61,886 nucleotides of DNA from contig NZ_BJLR01000003.1 in the NCBI RefSeq assembly GCF_006538745.1, forward strand, positions 1-61,886. Direction: 5' to 3'. This stretch comes from Cellulomonas cellasea (GTDB lineage Bacteria; Actinomycetota; Actinomycetes; Actinomycetales; Cellulomonadaceae). Under the pieces are notes generated by a model, which saw only the letters and a program-made list of their open reading frames with translations, made no database searches and was not told where the DNA came from. Numbering within the stretch: position 1 is the first letter of the stretch; every line of letters starts with the position of its first letter. Below are positions 47,956-56,362 of the stretch, one piece after another. The position numbers and the translations under genes were made by a program.

Positions 47956-48654
47956 TCAGGACATCGACCGCGCCTGGTCGTGGAACGCGAGGATCTGCAG
48001 CTCCGAGCCGAGGTCGACCGAGCGCACGTCGACGCCGTCCGGCACCTGGAGCGCGCGCGGCGCGAAGTTGAGGATCCCCCGCACGCCCGCCGCGACGAGC
48101 CGGTCGCACACGTCCTGCGCCGCGCCGGCCGGGACCGTGATGACCGCCATCGTCGCGCCGCCCTCCCGCACGACGTCCGCGAGCCGCTCGGCGGGCTCGA
48201 CCCGCAGCCCGGCGACCTGGGTGCCCACGACGTGCGGGTCGGCGTCCACGAGCCCCACGACGACGAAGCCCCGCTCGGTGAAGCCCGGGTAGTTCGCGAG
48301 CGCGTGCCCGAGGTTCCCGAGCCCCACGATGACGACCGGGCGCTGGCGCGTGAGCCCGAGGACCACGCCGATCTGCCCGCGCAGGTGCGCGACGTCGTAG
48401 CCCACCCCGCGCGTGCCGTGCGAGCCGAGGAACGACAGGTCCTTGCGCAGCTGCGCGGGGCTCACGCCGGCGACGTCCGCGAGCGCGTCCGACGACGCCG
48501 TCCGGACCCCCTGGGCCTCGACCTCGGCGAGCGCGCGCAGGTACCCGGGGAGCCGGGCGACCGTCGAGGGCGGCACGGTGCGCGCCGCGGGGCGCACGAG
48601 CGGCGCGGCGTCGCGCGGCGGTGCGTCGGTGGAGCCGGGCGGAGGGGCGCCCAT
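47956..48654 (-). CDS. rex: Redox-sensing transcriptional repressor Rex
   Basis: About 232 residues. N-terminal winged helix (TVPPSTVARLPGYLRAL, SDALADVAGVSPAQLRKDLSFLG) and C-terminal Rossmann domain with NADH-binding VVIVGLGNLGHALANY and VGLVDADPHVVG. Rex leaves DNA when NADH rises. In Streptomyces it controls cyd and other respiratory genes. A matching operator precedes menJ-nuo in this window. ATG at 48654 is preferred (GGGAGG at 6-nt spacing) over the adjacent GTG at 48657. Confidence 0.94.
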   Translation of the reverse strand: MGAPPPGSTDAPPRDAAPLVRPAARTVPPSTVARLPGYLRALAEVEAQGVRTASSDALADVAGVSPAQLRKDLSFLGSHGTRGVGYDVAHLRGQIGVVLGLTRQRPVVIVGLGNLGHALANYPGFTERGFVVVGLVDADPHVVGTQVAGLRVEPAERLADVVREGGATMAVITVPAGAAQDVCDRLVAAGVRGILNFAPRALQVPDGVDVRSVDLGSELQILAFHDQARSMS

Positions 48655-48663
48655 CACTGACCT

Positions 48664-48689
48664 CCCGAGGTGGTCCTCGGGTCAGGTTA
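48664..48689 (-). promoter_or_regulatory. rex promoter and leader hairpin
   Basis: TAACCT (48689 to 48684), overlapping the stop of the upstream glutaredoxin-like gene, is a candidate -10. The leader then contains CCCGAGG-ACCA-CCTCGGG (48681-48664), a perfect 7-bp hairpin whose 3' arm overlaps the first three bases of the GGGAGG ribosome site. It may limit rex translation. Confidence 0.4.
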
Positions 48690-49028
48690 GGACGTCGGGG
48701 CCCCCGCAGCGAGAGCCGTGCGGACGCGGTCGGCGTCGATGCGCCAGTAGCCCTGGCGGACGCCGTCGACCTCGACGACCGGCACGAGCTCGCCGTACGC
48801 GTCGAGCACCGCCTCGCCGTTCGCGAGCGGCGGCGCGCCCGGCTCGTCGACGTCGACCTCGCGCCAGCCGTCGCCCGACTCCGCGCACACGCGGCGCACG
48901 AGCTCGCGGGCCTCGTCGCACAGGTGGCAGCCCGCGCGGCCGTAGAGCACGACGCGCGCGGGCACCGGAGCCCCGGGGGCGCGTGGAGCGGCGCCGGGGG
49001 CGGTCTCGGACGGGTCGACGGGGTGCAC
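48687..49028 (-). CDS. Glutaredoxin-like (DUF836) protein
   Basis: About 113 residues. VVLYGRAGCHLCDEARELV gives a CxxC redox motif, and VPVVEVDGVRQGYWRID the cis-Pro and C-terminal region. A small thioredoxin-fold reductase or carrier immediately upstream of rex, which suits redox homeostasis. The GTG at 49028 has TAGGGT 7 nt upstream; upstream in-frame sequence belongs to the divergent gene's shadow. Confidence 0.85.
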   Translation of the reverse strand: MHPVDPSETAPGAAPRAPGAPVPARVVLYGRAGCHLCDEARELVRRVCAESGDGWREVDVDEPGAPPLANGEAVLDAYGELVPVVEVDGVRQGYWRIDADRVRTALAAGAPTS

Positions 49029-49035
49029 GTCCCCC

Positions 49036-49058
49036 ACCCTAGGACGGCTCGTTAGAGT
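49036..49058. promoter_or_regulatory. Face-to-face -10 elements for glutaredoxin-like and HAD genes
   Basis: Minus-strand TAGGGT (49041 to 49036) and plus-strand TAGAGT (49053-49058) lie 11 bp apart. They precede GTG starts at 49028 and 49065 by 7 and 6 nt. Neither gene has a ribosome site. Confidence 0.5.
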
Positions 49059-49064
49059 GACGGG

Positions 49065-49988
49065 GTGCCCGAGCCGACAACGCCCGACGAGGTCGCCGCC
49101 GCCGGTGCGGCCGTCGTCCCGCACATCGTGGCGGCGCCCGACGCCCCACCTCGAGCCGCCGGGCGCGCGCACCCCGCGACCCCGGACGCGGGCGCCGAGG
49201 AGGTGGACGCCGGGACCCGGCCCCGGGTCGGCGCGTTCTTCGACGTCGACAACACGATCATCCGCGGTGCGAGCGCCTTCCACCTCGCCGTGGGCCTGTA
49301 CCGCCGCGGGTTCTTCCGCAAGCGCGACCTGCTCTCGTTCGGGCTGCACCAGTCCCGCTACCAGCTCTTCGGGGAGAACCTCGGCCAGATCGACGAGGTG
49401 CGCTCGCGCGCGCTGTCGATCATGACCGGGCACTCGGTCGCCGAGGTCACGGCCATCGCCGAGGACGTGTACGACGAGGTGCTGTGCCTGCGGATCTACC
49501 CGGGCACGCAGAAGCTCCTCGACGAGCACATCGCCGCCGGGCACCAGGTGTGGCTCGTCACGGCCACCCCGGTCGAGGTCGGCGAGCTCATCGCGCGCCG
49601 GCTCGGCGTGACCGGCGCGCTCGGCACGATCGCCGAGCACAAGGACGGCTTCTACACCGGCTACCTCGTCGGCGACCTGCTGCACGGCGAGGCCAAGGCC
49701 TGCGCGGTGCGGACGCTCGCGGAGCGCGACGGGCTCGACCTCACGCAGTCGTACGCGTACGGCGACTCGACGAACGACGTGCCGATCCTCTCCGAGGTCG
49801 GCTTCCCGTGCGCGATCAACCCGGACGGGCGCCTGCGCCGGCACGCGCGCGAGGTCGGCTGGCCGATCCGCGAGTTCCGGGGCCGCCGGCGCGCGGCGCG
49901 GCGCGGCGTCAACGCGGCGAGCCTGGCCGGGCTCGCGTGGGTCGGCGGCCTGGTGTTCCGGGCGATCCGGCGGGCGGTGCGCCCGTGA
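49065..49988 (+). CDS. HAD-IB family phosphatase
   Basis: 307 residues. Motif I FFDVDNTII, motif II VTATP, motif III Lys in GEAKACAV, and motif IV YGDSTNDVPIL. It belongs to the SerB-like HAD-IB group. A ~45-residue Ala/Pro-rich N-terminal extension precedes the domain, and the C-terminus has an Arg-rich amphipathic segment that may touch the membrane. Substrate unknown. Leaderless GTG at 49065. Confidence 0.9.
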   Translation: MPEPTTPDEVAAAGAAVVPHIVAAPDAPPRAAGRAHPATPDAGAEEVDAGTRPRVGAFFDVDNTIIRGASAFHLAVGLYRRGFFRKRDLLSFGLHQSRYQLFGENLGQIDEVRSRALSIMTGHSVAEVTAIAEDVYDEVLCLRIYPGTQKLLDEHIAAGHQVWLVTATPVEVGELIARRLGVTGALGTIAEHKDGFYTGYLVGDLLHGEAKACAVRTLAERDGLDLTQSYAYGDSTNDVPILSEVGFPCAINPDGRLRRHAREVGWPIREFRGRRRAARRGVNAASLAGLAWVGGLVFRAIRRAVRP

Positions 49989-50554
49989 GCGCGCGCGTGC
50001 GCCGCGCGGTGCCGGACGACGGCGACGCGCTCGCCGCCCTGGCCGCGATCACGTTCCCGCTCGCGTGCCCGCCGGGGTCGACCCGCGAGTCGCAGCAGGC
50101 GTTCATCGCGACGGTCCTGTCCCCCGAGCGGTTCGCGGAGTACCTCGCCGACCCGGCGCGCACCCTGCTCGTCGCGCACGACGACGCGGTTCCCCAGCCC
50201 GTCGGCTACACGATGCTCGTCGAGGGCGAGCCCGCCGACGCCGACGTGCGCGCGGCCGTCCGCCTGCACCCGACCGTCGAGCTGTCCAAGTGCTACGTGC
50301 TGCCGGGCCACCACGGGCAGGGCATCGCGACGCTGCTCATGGCCGCGACGATCGACGCCGCCCGGCGCACCGGGGCGGCGGGCGTGTGGCTCGGCGTCAA
50401 CCAGCTGAACCTGCGCGCGCAGGCGTTCTACCGGCGGGCGGGGTTCGAGGTCGTCGGGACCAAGCAGTTCCTCGTCGGCGACCGGCTCGAGGACGACTTC
50501 GTGCTCGAGCGCGCGCTGCGGCGCGAGGCGGCGACCGGCACGGCCGACGCCTGA
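49985..50554 (+). CDS. GNAT family N-acetyltransferase
   Basis: About 189 residues. The acetyl-CoA binding loop YVLPGHHGQGIATLLMAATID and the C-terminal NQLNLRAQAFYRRAGFEVVGTKQFLVGD are typical of GNAT enzymes close to RimI-like types. The GTG overlaps the HAD stop (GTGA), so both are co-translated. Acceptor unknown. Confidence 0.9.
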   Translation: MSARVRRAVPDDGDALAALAAITFPLACPPGSTRESQQAFIATVLSPERFAEYLADPARTLLVAHDDAVPQPVGYTMLVEGEPADADVRAAVRLHPTVELSKCYVLPGHHGQGIATLLMAATIDAARRTGAAGVWLGVNQLNLRAQAFYRRAGFEVVGTKQFLVGDRLEDDFVLERALRREAATGTADA

Positions 50555-50570
50555 GCGGTGGCGCCGCGGG

Positions 50571-51299
50571 TCAGCCCGCGAGCCCGCGCACGAGGTCGAG
50601 GACCGTGAGCGCGATCCACGGCGCGAGCGAGCCCGCGAAGGCGAGCGCGGCCCGGCGCTGGTCCCGCGCGGTGCGCGAGCGCCGGGTCGCGATGACGTAC
50701 GTGGCGAGCCCGGCACCGCACACGCTGAGGAGCATCGCGACGCTGAGCAGCGTCCCGGCGAGCCCCTCGGCGGCCGCACGGTCCTGCTCCTCGAGCGCGT
50801 AGCCGACGAGCGCGGCCGCGGTGAGCGCGAGGCACACGGCCGCGACCCCGGAGGCGGCCGCGAGCGTGCGCGACGGGGACGGTGGGCGCGCCGCGGTCTC
50901 CGTCGCGTCGCCCTCGTCGAGCGACCGGGGCAGCACCCAGTCGGTCGGCGGGCGCGACCCGGCCGGCCCACCGGGGCCGGCCGGCGCCGGCTCCCCCGGG
51001 CGGTCGGGCGGTCCGGGCTGGTCGGCGCGGCCGGGCTCGGGCTCGCGACCTCCCGTGCCGGGGCGACCCGGTCCGTCGACGTCGCCCCCGACGTCCGGCC
51101 GGCCCGGACGGTCCCCCGGTCGGGCGCCCGCTCCCCCGCGCCCGTCACCGACGACGGCATCGCCCGGCGCGGCTCCGCCGGCCCCACCGGCCGCGCGCGC
51201 GGCCCTGCTCTCGCGCCACTGCGCGACCGCGACCCACGCGCTCACCGCGGCGGCGGTGGCGCTGACCACGGCGGTGAGCAGCGTGACGACCTCGACCAT
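50571..51299 (-). CDS. Hypothetical multi-pass membrane protein
   Basis: About 242 residues. One N-terminal helix (VVTLLTAVVSATAAAVSAWVAVA), a ~100-residue Gly/Pro/Asp/Arg-rich loop, then three helices (ASGVAAVCLALTAAALVGYA, LAGTLLSVAMLLSVCGAGLATYVIA, LAFAGSLAPWIALTVL). No family recognised. ATG at 51299 has CATACT 6 nt upstream and may be leaderless. Confidence 0.65.
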   Translation of the reverse strand: MVEVVTLLTAVVSATAAAVSAWVAVAQWRESRAARAAGGAGGAAPGDAVVGDGRGGAGARPGDRPGRPDVGGDVDGPGRPGTGGREPEPGRADQPGPPDRPGEPAPAGPGGPAGSRPPTDWVLPRSLDEGDATETAARPPSPSRTLAAASGVAAVCLALTAAALVGYALEEQDRAAAEGLAGTLLSVAMLLSVCGAGLATYVIATRRSRTARDQRRAALAFAGSLAPWIALTVLDLVRGLAG

Positions 51300-51305
51300 G
51301 TCGCC

Positions 51306-51311
51306 AGTATG
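51306..51311 (-). promoter_or_regulatory. Possible -10 element of leaderless membrane-protein gene
   Basis: CATACT on the minus strand, 6 nt from the ATG at 51299. It departs from TANNNT at the first base. Confidence 0.35.
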
Positions 51312-51458
51312 GTCGCCGCCCCTGACGCCCGCCCCGCCGCGCCGCGTCACACCGTGTGGTGGCACGCCGCGGCGTCGCCGTCCGGCTCCGCGCCCTCCGC
51401 GGAGGCCGGACGCGTCACGACCGCCGCCTGACCCTCGACGCCGTCCCGCCGCCGGCCC

Positions 51459-51464
51459 TAGCCT
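51459..51464 (+). promoter_or_regulatory. Candidate -10 element for the Gly-rich small protein
   Basis: TAGCCT would place the start near 51471, with a ~90-nt GC-rich leader containing GGAGGGAG before the ATG at 51560. No clear -35. Confidence 0.3.
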
Positions 51465-51559
51465 TCTCGCACACCGGGGCGTCGGGCCGCGGGCGGCGAC
51501 GGTGCCGCGGTCGCGCCGGTCCTGCGGGCCGGACGTCCTGCCGGACGGAGGGAGCGGTC

Positions 51560-51811
51560 ATGGAGCTCACGCTGTTTCTCGTGTTCGTCGGTGCGGTCGT
51601 GCTGGTGTCCGTGATCGGGACCGCGGTGTCGCGCGGGAGCCGCGCCGGGGGCGGTCGGCCGCGCTCGGGATCGGCCCGGCGTGACGCGTCGTGGATCGGC
51701 GGCGCCGGGGCCGGCGCCTGGTACGGCTCGGCGGGCGACGCCGGGTCCGGCTGGGGCGGCGGCGACTTCGGCGGTGGTGGCGGCGGCGGGGGCGACGGCG
51801 GCGGCTGCTGA
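51560..51811 (+). CDS. Small membrane protein with glycine-rich tail
   Basis: 83 residues. One helix (LTLFLVFVGAVVLVSVIGTAV) followed by an Arg/Ser linker and a Gly-dominated C-terminus ending GGGDGGGC. The pattern resembles small actinobacterial Gly-rich membrane proteins, but no function is known. ATG at 51560 follows GGAGGGAG. Confidence 0.6.
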   Translation: MELTLFLVFVGAVVLVSVIGTAVSRGSRAGGGRPRSGSARRDASWIGGAGAGAWYGSAGDAGSGWGGGDFGGGGGGGGDGGGC

Positions 51812-51839
51812 GGCGCCGCTCCCCCGGTCCGCCGGGTCA

Positions 51840-51861
51840 CGGGTCGCCGCGTCGCGACCCG
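51840..51861. terminator. Hairpin between convergent Gly-rich gene and abnA
   Basis: CGGGTCGC at 51840-51847 pairs with GCGACCCG at 51854-51861, 6-nt loop. Confidence 0.5.
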
Positions 51862-51896
51862 CCACCCGGGCAGTCCCCGGTGCGGTCAGCCCCGCA

Positions 51897-53027
51897 TCAC
51901 CCCTCGTCCGCGCCCGCGGCGTCTGCTGCCTGCTCCTCGGCGGTCGTCGCGACCGGCCACCCCTCGTCGTCCCATGCGAGCTCGCGGATCGCGAGCTGCG
52001 GCTCCCCGCCGAGGCTCGCGTCGTAGTAGTGGAACGCCAGGTGCCCGGCCGAGACGGACTGCCCGCCGGGGCCGACCATGTCGCCGCGCGTCGCGAGCAG
52101 CGGGGTCCCGCCGTCGTCGAGCAGGTCCGTGCCGTCGCGGTCGACGTAGGGCCCGGTGATCTCGCGCGAGCGCCCGACCGCCATGTTGTACGTCGAGTCC
52201 GTGCCCTGGCAGCACGCGTCGCGCGAGACGAACAGGTAGTACCAGCCGTCGCGCGCGACGAGGTACGGCGCCTCGATCTGGTTCGGCTGCCCGCTGCGCG
52301 ACGCGATGGGGACCGGCTCGGCGGCGGGGTCGGCCGGCTTGCCGCTCGGCCAGGACAGCTCGACGAGCTGGATGCCGCCCCAGAAGGAGCCGAACGCCAT
52401 CCACGGCGTGCCGTCGGCGTCCTCGACGATCCCCGCGTCGATCGCGTTGTAGTCGGTCTCCCCGGGCGTCGAGCGCCAGACCTCGCCCTGGTCGACCCAC
52501 GCGTAGGCCGGGTCGGCGGGGTCGAGCGTCGTGTTCGTGTAGAGCCCGATGAGCGAGCGGTTCGAGCCGAACGTCGACGCCGAGTAGTAGAGGTACCAGG
52601 TGCCGTCGTTCTCGACGAGCTCGGGCGCCCAGAAGTTGCTCACGCCCGGGATCTGCTCGTACACCCACTCCGGCCGGGTCGACGCCTTCCAGACCGTGCC
52701 GGCCTCGGCCCACTCGCGGCCGTCGGGCGACGTGCGGACCTGGATCGAGCCGAGCCCGACGCGCTGGTCGCCCGTCGAGAACACGTACCAGGGCTCGCCG
52801 TCCTCGCCGGCGACGAGCGCCGGGTCGTGCGTGCGCAGGTCGCCCGTGAGCTCGAGCGCCGTCGCCGCCGGCCCGGTCGGCGTGGGTGCGGGCACGGACC
52901 CGTCGCCGCCCGGCGTGCACGCGACCAGCCCGGTCGCGAGCGCGAGCGCGGCGGCGGTCCCGGCGAGCCGACGCACGACGCTCCGGACGGCGGCCCCGCC
53001 GCCGGGCCGGGTCGCGTGCCGGTCCAT
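51897..53027 (-). CDS. Lipoprotein arabinan endo-1,5-alpha-L-arabinosidase (GH43)
   Basis: About 376 residues, surface-anchored: lipoprotein signal ending LATGLVAC. Five-bladed propeller residues: base Asp in LRTHDPALV, pKa Asp in YNAIDAGIVED and acid Glu in NQIEAPYLV; also NFWAPELVENDGTWYLYYSAS and FGSFWGGIQL. Expected to cut arabinan outside the cell and feed oligosaccharides to the ABC importer encoded divergently. ATG at 53027 in a TGATG junction with the GH51 gene. Confidence 0.9.
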   Translation of the reverse strand: MDRHATRPGGGAAVRSVVRRLAGTAAALALATGLVACTPGGDGSVPAPTPTGPAATALELTGDLRTHDPALVAGEDGEPWYVFSTGDQRVGLGSIQVRTSPDGREWAEAGTVWKASTRPEWVYEQIPGVSNFWAPELVENDGTWYLYYSASTFGSNRSLIGLYTNTTLDPADPAYAWVDQGEVWRSTPGETDYNAIDAGIVEDADGTPWMAFGSFWGGIQLVELSWPSGKPADPAAEPVPIASRSGQPNQIEAPYLVARDGWYYLFVSRDACCQGTDSTYNMAVGRSREITGPYVDRDGTDLLDDGGTPLLATRGDMVGPGGQSVSAGHLAFHYYDASLGGEPQLAIRELAWDDEGWPVATTAEEQAADAAGADEG

Positions 53028-54538
53028 CAGATGCCCAGCCGGACGGTGTTCCACGACACCGGCGGGACCTCGACGGTCAGCGTCCCGGAGTCGAGCTTGA
53101 CGCTCGGATTCGTGCGCGGGAGCACGCTCGTCGAGTCGTCCGCCGTGGCCTGCCACGTGTGGTCCGGGTTGGACAGCGAGGTCGCGTCGACGACCCGGGT
53201 CAGGCCGGGCAGCGAGCGCACGTCGACCGTCATCTCGACGGTGTCGGTGGTCGAGCGGTTGACCGCGAACAGCGCGAGCGCGCCGGTCTCGGCGTCCCAC
53301 GTCGCGACGGCGTCGGCCACGGGCACGTCGCCGAACTTCGCGGTCTCGTACGTCGGGGCCTCGATCGCGACCCGGAGCACCTCGCCGGACGCGAACGCCG
53401 ACGCCTGGGCGAAGGGGTGGAAGATCGTCTGGCGCCACGACCGCCCGCCGGGCTCGGTCATGATCGGCGCGATCGCGTTGACGAGCTGCGCGAGGCTCGC
53501 GGAGTGCACGCGGTCGGTGTGCCGCAGCAGCGAGATGAGCAGGTTGCCGACCACGACGGCGTCGGCGACGTTGTACCGGTCCTCGAGCAGCACCGGGGCG
53601 ACCGGCCAGTCGTCGCCCGTCGGCGGGCGGGACTCGGCGCGGTCCTGGTACCAGACGTTCCACTCGTCGAACGAGATGTGCACGCGCTTGGCGACCTTCT
53701 TGTGCGCGCGCACCGAGTCGGCGGTCGCGGTCACGGACTCCACGAAGTGGTCCATGTCGACCGCGCTCGCGAGGAACGACCCGAGGTCGCCGTCCTCCTC
53801 CCAGTAGTACGCGTGGGCCGAGATGTAGTCGACCTGCTCGTACGCCTCCTGCAGCACTATGCGCTCCCACTCGCCGAACGTCGGCATCACGACGCCCGAC
53901 GAGCCGCACGCGACGAGCTCGATGTTCGGGTCGATCATCCGCATCCCGGCCGCGGTGCGCGCCGCGAGCCGGCCGTACTCGTACGCGGACATCTGCCCGA
54001 GCTGCCACGGCCCGTCCATCTCGTTGCCGAGGCACCACATCGTCACGCGGTACGGGTCGGGTGCGCCGTTGGCCCGGCGCAGGTCCGACAAGCGGGTGCC
54101 ACCGGGGACGTTGCAGTACTCGAGCAGGTCCATGGCCTCCTGGATCCCGCGCGTACCGAGGTTGACCGCCATCATCGCCTCGGTGCCGGACTTCTTCGTC
54201 CAGCGCATGAACTCGTCGACGCCCACGAGGTTCGGGTCCGACGAGTGCCACGCGACGTCGAGTCGCGTCGGGCGCTGGTCGCGCGGGCCGATGCCGTCCT
54301 CCCAGCGGTACCCGGACACGAAGTTGCCGCCCGGGTAGCGCACGGTCGAGATGCCGAGCTCGCGCGTGAGCGCGATGACGTCGCCGCGGAACCCGTCCTC
54401 GTCGGCGGTCGGGTGCCCCGGGTCGTGGATGCCGGTGTACACGCACCGGCCCAGGTGCTCGACGAAGGACCCGAAGGTCCGGCGCCGGACGGGGCCGACC
54501 CGGAAGGCCGGGTCGACGGTCAGAGAGACGGGCAGCAT
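53027..54538 (-). CDS. Alpha-L-arabinofuranosidase (GH51)
   Basis: About 503 residues, without signal peptide, so intracellular. Starts with RRTFGSFVEHLGRCVYTGI, then YPGGNFVSGYRWEDG; acid/base Glu in MWCLGNEMDGPWQ and nucleophile Glu in ISFDEWNVWY; C-terminal beta-sandwich. It releases arabinose from imported arabino-oligosaccharides. ATG at 54538 follows AGGAG. It is followed directly by the GH43 lipoprotein gene. Confidence 0.94.
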   Translation of the reverse strand: MLPVSLTVDPAFRVGPVRRRTFGSFVEHLGRCVYTGIHDPGHPTADEDGFRGDVIALTRELGISTVRYPGGNFVSGYRWEDGIGPRDQRPTRLDVAWHSSDPNLVGVDEFMRWTKKSGTEAMMAVNLGTRGIQEAMDLLEYCNVPGGTRLSDLRRANGAPDPYRVTMWCLGNEMDGPWQLGQMSAYEYGRLAARTAAGMRMIDPNIELVACGSSGVVMPTFGEWERIVLQEAYEQVDYISAHAYYWEEDGDLGSFLASAVDMDHFVESVTATADSVRAHKKVAKRVHISFDEWNVWYQDRAESRPPTGDDWPVAPVLLEDRYNVADAVVVGNLLISLLRHTDRVHSASLAQLVNAIAPIMTEPGGRSWRQTIFHPFAQASAFASGEVLRVAIEAPTYETAKFGDVPVADAVATWDAETGALALFAVNRSTTDTVEMTVDVRSLPGLTRVVDATSLSNPDHTWQATADDSTSVLPRTNPSVKLDSGTLTVEVPPVSWNTVRLGI

Positions 54539-54672
54539 GCGTGCTCCTTGTCGGGTCGGGGGTCGTGCGTGCGGCGAGGGACGCCGGTCGGGGCGTGCGG
54601 GTCGTGCGGTGCGTGGGGTGGGCGCGGTCGTGGGTGCGCGCGGTCGTGCCCCGCGGGCCCCGGTTCCCCGGG

Positions 54673-55983
54673 TCAGCCCGCGTCGAGCGCGAGCCAGCGC
54701 ACGCCGTGCGGGGGCAGGTCGAGGTCCAGGTCGTCGTCGGCGGGGCACGTCGCGTGCGGCACCGGGCGCTCGCCCAGGTCCCACAGGTCGCGCACGGTCC
54801 ACGTCGCGGGCGCCGGCGGGTGCCCGACGACCGACGCGAGCGGCAGTGCGTGCCGCCGCGGCGCGCTCCCCGTCCAGAACACGGCGACGTAGCGGGTGCG
54901 GGTCGTCGGCGCGTGCGCGGACCACACGACGAGCTCGCCGTCGCCGAGGTCCTCTCGCAGCAGCTCGCGGCCGTCCTGCCCGGTCCGCAGCACGTGCCCG
55001 ACGGCGGGGTTCGCGAGCAGCGCGACCGTGGCGGGGTCGCTCGTGGGCAGGTCGCCGCCCATCATGAGCGGCGAGCGCGCCATGACCCAGAGCGTCAGGA
55101 GCGTGCGCTGCTCGTCGGGGGTCAGCCGGCTCTGGCGGTCCTCGCCGCGCTCGGCGCGGATGCCGATGCGCCCGAGCGGCAGCATGTCGGCGTCGGCCCA
55201 CGCCCCGGGGCGCTGGTGCGGGGCCCACCGGGCGAGGCGCGTGAGCTGGGCGTGCACGTCCTCCCAGCGGTCCCACAGGTCGTCGGAGATCCGCCACATC
55301 TGCGCGCGGCCGCGCAGGTGGTCGAGGTGCGCGGTCGACAGGTGGGTGCCCGGCGAGAGCGACAGCACGATGTCCCGGCCGCTCCGCTCGATCGCCGTCG
55401 CCCACGCCTCGATCGCACGCGAGTGGTAGGGCGCGAGCATGTCGTCGACCTTGACGAGGTCGACGCCCCAGCCGGCGAGCTGCGCGACCTGCCCGTCGAG
55501 GTAGGCCTGGGCCGCCGGGTGGTCGTGGTCGAGCCCGTAGTTGTCGGGGTTCCACGCGCACGTCGAGCTCGTGTCGGCGGCGTCGCGCGCGGTCCACGTG
55601 GTGCCGTGCACGGGCAGGTCGCGCTCGACCGCGAGGCGCGGGATGCCGCGCATGACGTGCACGCCGAAGCGCAGGTCGAGCGCGTGCAGCGCGTCGGCGA
55701 GCGGCCGGAACCCGTGGCCGCCGGCGGCGGACGGGAACCGGTTCTCGGCGGGGAGCTGGCGGCCGTGCGCGTCGAGCGCGAGCGGGGCGCCGGCGTTGTA
55801 GCCGTGCGCACGCGCCGTCGGGTCGTACCAGGCGATGTCCACGACGACGGTGTCCCAGCCGGTGGGCAGCAGGTGCTCGGCGAGGAAGCGCGCGTTGGCG
55901 AGCACCTCGGCCTCGGTGACGGTGGTCCCGTAGCAGTCCCAGCCGTTCCAGCCCATGGGCGGAGTGGGCGCCAGCAGCGCCAT
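54673..55983 (-). CDS. GH27 glycosidase (alpha-galactosidase / beta-L-arabinopyranosidase family)
   Basis: 436 residues, no signal peptide. GH27 marks: PPMGWNGWDCYG at the N-terminus, VVVDIAWY, nucleophile Asp in VDLVKVDDM, acid/base Asp in WRISDDLWDRW, and RSPLMMGGDLP. A C-terminal beta domain closes with LPPHGVRWLALD. GH27 contains alpha-galactosidases and also beta-L-arabinopyranosidases; the arabinan setting makes the second plausible. ATG at 55983 follows AAGGAG. First gene of the minus-strand glycosidase operon. Confidence 0.88.
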   Translation of the reverse strand: MALLAPTPPMGWNGWDCYGTTVTEAEVLANARFLAEHLLPTGWDTVVVDIAWYDPTARAHGYNAGAPLALDAHGRQLPAENRFPSAAGGHGFRPLADALHALDLRFGVHVMRGIPRLAVERDLPVHGTTWTARDAADTSSTCAWNPDNYGLDHDHPAAQAYLDGQVAQLAGWGVDLVKVDDMLAPYHSRAIEAWATAIERSGRDIVLSLSPGTHLSTAHLDHLRGRAQMWRISDDLWDRWEDVHAQLTRLARWAPHQRPGAWADADMLPLGRIGIRAERGEDRQSRLTPDEQRTLLTLWVMARSPLMMGGDLPTSDPATVALLANPAVGHVLRTGQDGRELLREDLGDGELVVWSAHAPTTRTRYVAVFWTGSAPRRHALPLASVVGHPPAPATWTVRDLWDLGERPVPHATCPADDDLDLDLPPHGVRWLALDAG

Positions 55984-56011
55984 GACGACCAGCTCCTTCG
56001 CGGGTTCATTC

Positions 56012-56027
56012 TCTACATCGTTGTAGA
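56012..56027. promoter_or_regulatory. LacI-type operator upstream of the GH27 gene
   Basis: TCTACATCGTTGTAGA, a 16-bp dyad with 6-bp perfect arms, one base off the ideal palindrome TCTACAACGTTGTAGA. It lies 29 bp upstream of the GH27 ATG. Confidence 0.6.
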
Positions 56028-56201
56028 CGCATCATGCCGACCGCGCCCCCCTCGGTCAAGCCGCGGGGGTGGAGCTCGGGCCGGTCGCCGAGGAGGTCGA
56101 GCTCCGGCGCGGACCGCTCGACGGGTGGACGCGCGACCGGCGCACAGCGGACGAGCCCCGGGTCCGGCGACTGCCCGGACGTACCGTTACCCGATCGTGG
56201 C

Positions 56202-56259
56202 TTGACCACCCGGTCGGGAACGTGTCATGTTGTGCAACGTTGTAGAACGACGTTGTAGA
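56202..56259 (+). promoter_or_regulatory. Promoter and paired operators for the arabinoside ABC operon
   Basis: A TTGACC (56202) / CATGTT (56226) promoter with 18-bp spacing has a start near 56238. It is overlapped by TGTGCAACGTTGTAGA (56231-56246, two mismatches to the ideal palindrome) and a second half-conserved copy ending CGTTGTAGA (56244-56259). The direct spacing of the shared 9-mer is 13 bp. Repressor binding here would block initiation. Confidence 0.5.
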
Positions 56260-56362
56260 CCAGCGTCGACGAGCAGTGAGGTCAACGACGACCCTGACCG
56301 GCCCCGCGCCGGTCGCGAAGTGGTGACCTCGCAGATCCTTGGGATATGGGAGGCAGGCACAG

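Larger units (their letters stand above)
55984..56362. other. 379-bp divergent regulatory region of the arabinan locus
   Basis: Holds no gene that can be supported. It contains the operator at 56012, a GC-rich middle, the plus promoter and operators at 56202-56259, and a leader of about 105 nt before the ABC binding-protein gene ending in GGGAGG. Both operons should respond to one regulator, which is encoded outside the window. Confidence 0.7.
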
